From the NCBI GenBank assembly GCA_037576195.1, contig CM075103.1, positions 11,656,001 to 11,720,000 on the forward strand: a DNA stretch of 64,000 nucleotides, given 5' to 3'. The notes under the pieces are model-generated. The model was not told the DNA's origin. It was given only the letters and a program-made list of their open reading frames with translations, and made no database searches. Both the position numbers and the translations under genes were made by a program. This stretch comes from Phytoseiulus persimilis. Taxonomy: Eukaryota; Arthropoda; Arachnida; Mesostigmata; Phytoseiidae. Below are positions 59,650-64,000 of this stretch, piece by piece (the first letter of the stretch is position 1; every line of letters begins with the position of its first letter).

Positions 59650-62040
59650 TCCAAGCCACGCCCTTTAAGACCGGAAGGGTCTGCGATGATACCAGAGAAG
59701 CTTGAGTGCTTGCGAACAAGACCTGATGTAATTTGTCTGGGTGTCTCCCGTTGCGCAATGCCCCACGCTGAGATCACTTGCGGGGAACAGAGCTATCGAA
59801 GTTGGGATCACTGGTGGCTCCACTGAGTACGGCGGCATGACCCATTCGATTTATTGTGAAGCATTGAATGTAGCTGAAAAGACCACGAAAATGTTGACAT
59901 GACATCTCAGTGGAATCACTGACGTGATCATGCCGTTTGTCGGATAACCAGCGAAATGAAGTTGACCCTGAGCCGTTTACTCCTCATGCGATTCGCCGAA
60001 GTCCGGCTTCGATGGCTAGCTGAGTTCTTTCTTTGTCTGGTTTTGATTCGAACCTCGAGGAATGAAAAGTTATCTCTGAATACGAGCCCTAGTCGAGCTC
60101 TCGGGGTAGTCGATCCCCAGTGTCATGCGCTTTGGATGTTTCGAGGTTTGCGACCCGAATAACTCTCACGGATGTGAAATACGATCTCTTGGAGCGAGGG
60201 GACCGGACCCGGCGCGACATTCCTCGATCTCCCATGCTCGATCACGAGATCTCCCATTAAGCGGGGCGGAAGCAGAACAATATCTCAGAACTGGAATTCG
60301 GCGTTCCGGACTCTGACGCGTCTATGCATGCCGATAAAAGCGACTTCCTGTTAAGCCCGAGCGAGATGCATCCATCCACCCGGGCTGAATCACAAAGTTC
60401 AGTCAACTGGGGACTATTTCGTTCTGATGAGTCTGCCGGATTCACGCGGACGTTCTCCAGGCTCTGACATGAGCGCGTGATGGGTTTTCGAACCCGCGGC
60501 CGTTCGGAAATTTCGAGAAAAGAGCCGATGTCAACTGTCGAACCCGGATCTGGTCTTGGTCTCGAGTCAGCGACCCCAATCACAAGAATGCGCAATAATT
60601 CGCAGCTCCACTCGAAGTTTCCCGCCATCCCATGGAGGAGGTATCTCAGCGTCTCATGGAGCTTCGAAGTTGAGGTATCCATTGAAGTCGTCCATCCATC
60701 CGTCACCACCCATCAATCCGCAGACACATAGATGGATCGATGAGTTAGCCCTGATTTCCACAAGAACTGGGAATTTCAGTCATCGAACATCCAATCGGAT
60801 GTAATGTTCGAGCGGGGCCACAGTACTGCGATGCTCGGGTTCCAGGCTCGTCGCAGTTGCAGTACAGAGGAGTTCTCCCATGGCTCTGAGCTCGTCCAAG
60901 GTGGGAGCCGAAGTATCTCTCTCGATTCCATCAGCGAAACCGAATCAGTCGTGCGTGAATCGAACCGCAATGGTTGACACCTGAGTCGGTTCGGGGGCAT
61001 TCAAACCCATATCGTACCACCACCAGCAGATGCTCTTCCGTTGAGAACAACCGAAAAACCGTATCGCACGACAATTGCAATCCGGGCGTTCTTCCCAGAA
61101 TGTCAGCCCGAGCTCGGACAGCCTCTAGCGAGAGTCACGCTGTGTTTTTACCTAACTCACGGCGTTCAGAGAACACGATGGTCGGTGGCTTCAGAACTAA
61201 AGGCTTCCTTCTGGTCTTCTTGATAAACCGTTCGTCGGCCCGCCACAAACGCAAACTATTCAAGGATCGAAGTGAGCCTCCACAGCTCTTTCGATGCTAC
61301 GATCTGAAAAAGAGGTGATTACGCCCGCACGTCCTGTCGTTCCATGTATCCGAATCCCTCATCCACAGCCGCCGTTTGTGATCTACAAGGATGGCGGCTC
61401 TCCGTTCTGATAGTTCGTTTCCCCCAATCACTCGCGCCGGGTCTCCGCTAGAGGCCGTGCAGTCCCATGTTGTGGGAATGAATAGGGTGGTGGAGGTCGC
61501 TCTGGAACCAGATGCGCCTGGGAAGAAATTTCGAACTATTCAGTGCAAGTCTCTTCACTCTGATCACTCTTTAGTTATCAGAACGAGAACCTTTTCTCGC
61601 GCGAAAATTCGTGAAACTATTCCGGATTCGGCGGGAGACACTCGGCTGCTCCATGGGAGCGAGGCGGTTCTCGATCCCTCGCGCTGCACCGGGATCCCCA
61701 AAACTCTACGAACGATATAAGGTTGAAGCGTCGCATGTACGTCCCTCGTAGTGAGAGCCCTCTGTTCAGCTTATTTCACGACTCGGATCCTCCCGCTTTT
61801 CCAATCGCAAAACTCGCGGCGGAAGCGACAGGAGTGTCGCGTTCGCTGAATTGCAGCCGCGCGCTCGCCGGTTGTTTACGGGTTTCGCCATTTGTCCAAG
61901 CATGTCTCAGTCGGGTGACGTTGCGCAAGAAGCGACTCCCATCCAAATTACATCAGGACCAGTCCACCAGCACTGGGGCTCCTCTGGTATCATCGCGGAA
62001 CCTTCCGGTCCTTCCAGGAGGGCGTGGTCCAAGTCGCCGC
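59650..62040. other. Divergent intergenic region between the paralogous pair
   Basis: About 2.4 kb separates the two divergently transcribed copies. The only gene-like frame is 61391-61720. A frame starting MKLTLSRLLLMRF at 59956 has a hydrophobic N-terminus but no support beyond that. Confidence 0.4.
61391..61720 (+). CDS. Hypothetical ORF with ATGGCGGC start context
   Basis: A plus-strand frame of 109 codons whose start sits in caaggATGGCGGC, a context often seen at animal start codons and at YY1-type initiators. The translation has no signal peptide, domain or low-complexity bias, and I recognise nothing in it. The frame ends about 325 bases before the TATA box of copy B. It may be a real small gene, an exon of an unseen gene or chance. 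Confidence 0.22.
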   Translation: MAALRSDSSFPPITRAGSPLEAVQSHVVGMNRVVEVALEPDAPGKKFRTIQCKSLHSDHSLVIRTRTFSRAKIRETIPDSAGDTRLLHGSEAVLDPSRCTGIPKTLRTI

Positions 62041-62047
62041 GACTCTT

Positions 62048-62085
62048 TATAAATTCATTCTGTCCACTTCGTTGCACTCTGCAGT
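62048..62085 (+). promoter_or_regulatory. Core promoter of copy B: TATAAA and CAGT
   Basis: TATAAA lies at 62048-62053 and CAGT at 62082-62085. The spacing to the initiator A is 35 bases, slightly long. The copy B ATG follows 62 bases later, and the acceptor-like ctactccag just before the ATG leaves room for an alternative untranslated exon. Confidence 0.45.
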
Positions 62086-62144
62086 GGCTATTCGAAGTTA
62101 TAAGTTGTGTGGCAGCGTGTTAAATTCACTTTCGCTACTCCAGG

Positions 62145-62904
62145 ATGCTTCGACTTGTGCTTCTCTTGGTTCCGTTGAGTGTGGTGTCCGCTGCCCAGGT
62201 TAGTTTCTCGAGTCCGAGGGAGAGGCCCCGAGGAGCGCCCACCTACCCCAGAAAGCCGGGCAGGAATCAGATCTCTGATCTAGCGATCCAACTTTGCAGA
62301 ACCAGCGAATCCCAGTTACACAGACGATCGAAATGCTCAGAAGTGCGAATGACGTCTTCACTCGAGTTGCGAGATTCGGAGGCGGTGGCCTGGCGATTTT
62401 CCTGCCTGTACTCCTTTGCATCGGTGAGTCCTGCAGCCGTAGTAGTTTCCGATCAACCATCCTCCCATGCGGGGGAAGACCGAGCTCTCGATGAGAAGAG
62501 TATGTCCCTAGATAAAGTGATTCGCTGTGGCTCAGAACATCTCTCTGCTCACAGGGTTCTTCGCTTTCATCATCCCCTTCGTCGCCATCTTGTTTCTGGG
62601 CGCAGGATCTTTCAGCGGTGGGAGCCCGGGATGGGGTGGTTCAGCTGGGCTCTACCCGGCCGGTCGTAACCTGGCGGAGCTGATTCCAGGTCTCCCGGTG
62701 ACCAATGAACAATTAGTTCAGGCGATGACTTTTCTTGATAAAGCCGTCACCGAATTCGGCTCGAAGTTATCGACGACTTCGACGGCGACAAACACCTCGG
62801 CGAAGAAGAGGACAGCTGCCGCGAAGTCACTCGATAAGGACCCCGACTTTAGCTCGAAATCAGCGCCAACCGTCGGTCCAGAACCTGAGGACGCGATAGT
62901 CTGA
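62145..62904 (+). CDS. Small secretory/membrane protein, copy B of divergent pair
   Basis: Three exons, 62145-62198, 62300-62423 and 62555-62904, with introns of 101 and 131 bases in the same positions and phases as copy A; 175 residues. Exons 1 and 3 have exactly the copy A lengths (54 and 350 bases). Exon 2 is two codons shorter. Signal peptide MLRLVLLLVPLSVVSAAQ; helix TIEMLRSANDVFTRVARFGG; hydrophobic stretch LAIFLPVLLCIG + FFAFIIPFVAILFLGAG; then the best conserved block, AGLYPAGRNLAELIPGLPVTN and EQLVQAMTFLDKAVTEFGSK. The tail is Thr/Ser/Lys-rich and diverges from copy A. Introns are much shorter than those of copy A. Function unknown; by sequence it enters the secretory pathway and probably stays in a membrane. 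Confidence 0.85.
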
Positions 62905-64000
62905 ACCTTGAGGGTCGCAGCTCCAAACTGAACTGGTGACGACGACTTCAGATTCAGTTTTGAAAACCCAAGCGGGACTTCATGACAACTCCTGCGAAGC
63001 CGTCGTTCACTTTCCAGTATTTATTATTGTCCTGGCAGAACGGGTATTTCCTGTGATTCTGATGGCGTTCCACAGTGTCTGAGGGCTGGACGCGAGCGTT
63101 CAGATTTGTACTCAATGTCGAAATCAATGTGAGGTCGCTGAAATCCATTTCAACATCTGAACGCGTCAGAAACAGAAATTCTCCCCTGAGAACAAGTGGA
63201 GTCACTGATAGCTTCTTTCTTCTGTTCGTGTGCGCAGCTACGTCACATCGGTACCATATTCCATTCAAAATTTGTGAACGCATGTAATGTTGGATTGTGA
63301 ATGAATAAAATCATAGTGAATGTACATCGAGCTTATTATTTAAATCAATGATGGGCGTCAACAGCGACTGATGGTTCACACGAGACCGGGTGATTGAGAA
63401 TCCCCAGGTCAGTTATGAGGGGGATGAAAACGCTAATCCCTAGGGAGTCATTCCGATCAGGAGGAGTAAACGACGTCCGTGCCATTCGCTGATTTCGGAA
63501 GGAACCCCTCCCGAGCGCGAGAGGAACTGTCCTAGTCTACAGTTGTGCCAGGAAGAGAGAATCCCGTCGTGAAGTTTCTTCAGTTGATGGCAGGTTGACA
63601 ACACTTCGGCGGAATCCGTCCGTTCAAACCGAGGTAGCGGTCTAGCGGTTGTGCAGCTGTTCTAAGGATCACCGGAGCGAGCCCCAGCCGGCAGTTGTCA
63701 ACAAATGGGCGGCAAACCCATTCAACGCCTTCACATTCAAATGCTCACATGCTTCTGCGTCATGAGTTCTAACAACGATTGTTGATATCATGGATGAATC
63801 TGGAACCTATCCGATGAGATCACTTCCTTCCAACTTACGTATAACTATCCTGGTAAAAATCCTGAATCCACTCGTCTAAACGTTAAGCCTGCAGCACCCA
63901 CTGCTTGCATACCAATTAAATACAAGCAGACTCAGAAATTTTGGATGCTGGACATTTTAGCGTGAACATTTTGGAGCGAGAAATTTCGGCGCAGATTCAG
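62905..64000. other. Copy B 3' UTR and distal flank
   Basis: This begins with the 3' UTR of copy B up to the AATAAA at 63304-63309. Beyond it I see no gene; frames are short and the last 300 bases are AT-richer. Confidence 0.5.
63304..63309 (+). terminator. Polyadenylation signal for copy B
   Basis: A canonical AATAAA lies 400 bases after the copy B stop on the same strand, followed by a T/G-containing stretch. It is the first such hexamer I see after the stop. Confidence 0.5.

Noticed and set aside
60040-60065. Possible tRNA B box (GGTTCGAATCA on the minus strand)
   Set aside because: The flanking bases do not form a T-stem or acceptor stem and no A box lies at the right distance.
1-64000. 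Bacterial or viral contamination, CRISPR array, rRNA genes
   Set aside because: Gene families, GT..AG introns and promoters are animal-type throughout. No regularly spaced direct repeats or rRNA-like conserved blocks were seen on reading.

Overview
The window is nuclear DNA from a compact animal genome, most likely an arthropod and plausibly a mite or other chelicerate. The evidence is spliced genes with GT..AG introns (many of 100-500 nt), animal-only families (neurabin/spinophilin, extracellular heparan sulfatase, IFT20, secreted CAP protein), and arthropod-style core promoters with TATA and TCAGT/CAGT initiators. I see no operons, Shine-Dalgarno sites, CRISPR arrays, rRNA or tRNA. The species is inferred from gene style only.

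Layout. 0-7.4 kb: a secreted CAP-domain gene (4144-5185, +) with at least one decayed CAP relative upstream, then a TATA/initiator promoter followed by a short orphan ORF. 7.9-24.7 kb: one large minus-strand gene for a neurabin/spinophilin protein. I could join 15 coding exons with consistent splice phases at every junction. It runs from an N-terminal actin-binding-like exon, through proline-rich segments, the PP1-docking KIRF motif, a PDZ domain and coiled coils, to a C-terminal SAM domain; intron 1 is about 7.8 kb. 24.7-41 kb: gene-poor sequence that should hold the neurabin 5' UTR and promoter. It has chance-looking ORFs, small hairpins and a poly-C tract. 41-46 kb: a tentative three-exon minus-strand gene with a non-LTR retrotransposon remnant in one intron, then a 543-residue minus-strand protein carrying two KVSF-type PP1-docking motifs. 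46-50 kb: a small two-exon plus-strand gene, IFT20 (minus) with an X-box-like RFX site in its promoter, a 240-nt inverted repeat, and a lysine-rich coiled-coil protein (minus). 50.4-54 kb: a chemoreceptor-like exon fragment (+) and an intronless extracellular sulfatase Sulf1/2 (minus). 57.8-62.9 kb: two head-to-head paralogous genes with matching three-exon structure, encoding small secretory-pathway or membrane proteins I do not recognise.

Functional themes. Two genes carry PP1-docking motifs: neurabin, a known PP1 and actin scaffold, and the unrecognised 543-residue protein. Sulf acts outside the cell on heparan sulfate, the CAP protein is secreted, and IFT20 serves cilia and Golgi-to-cilium traffic. 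Nothing shows these genes acting as one system. The least described elements are the divergent paralogous pair, the double-KVSF protein and the long inverted repeat.
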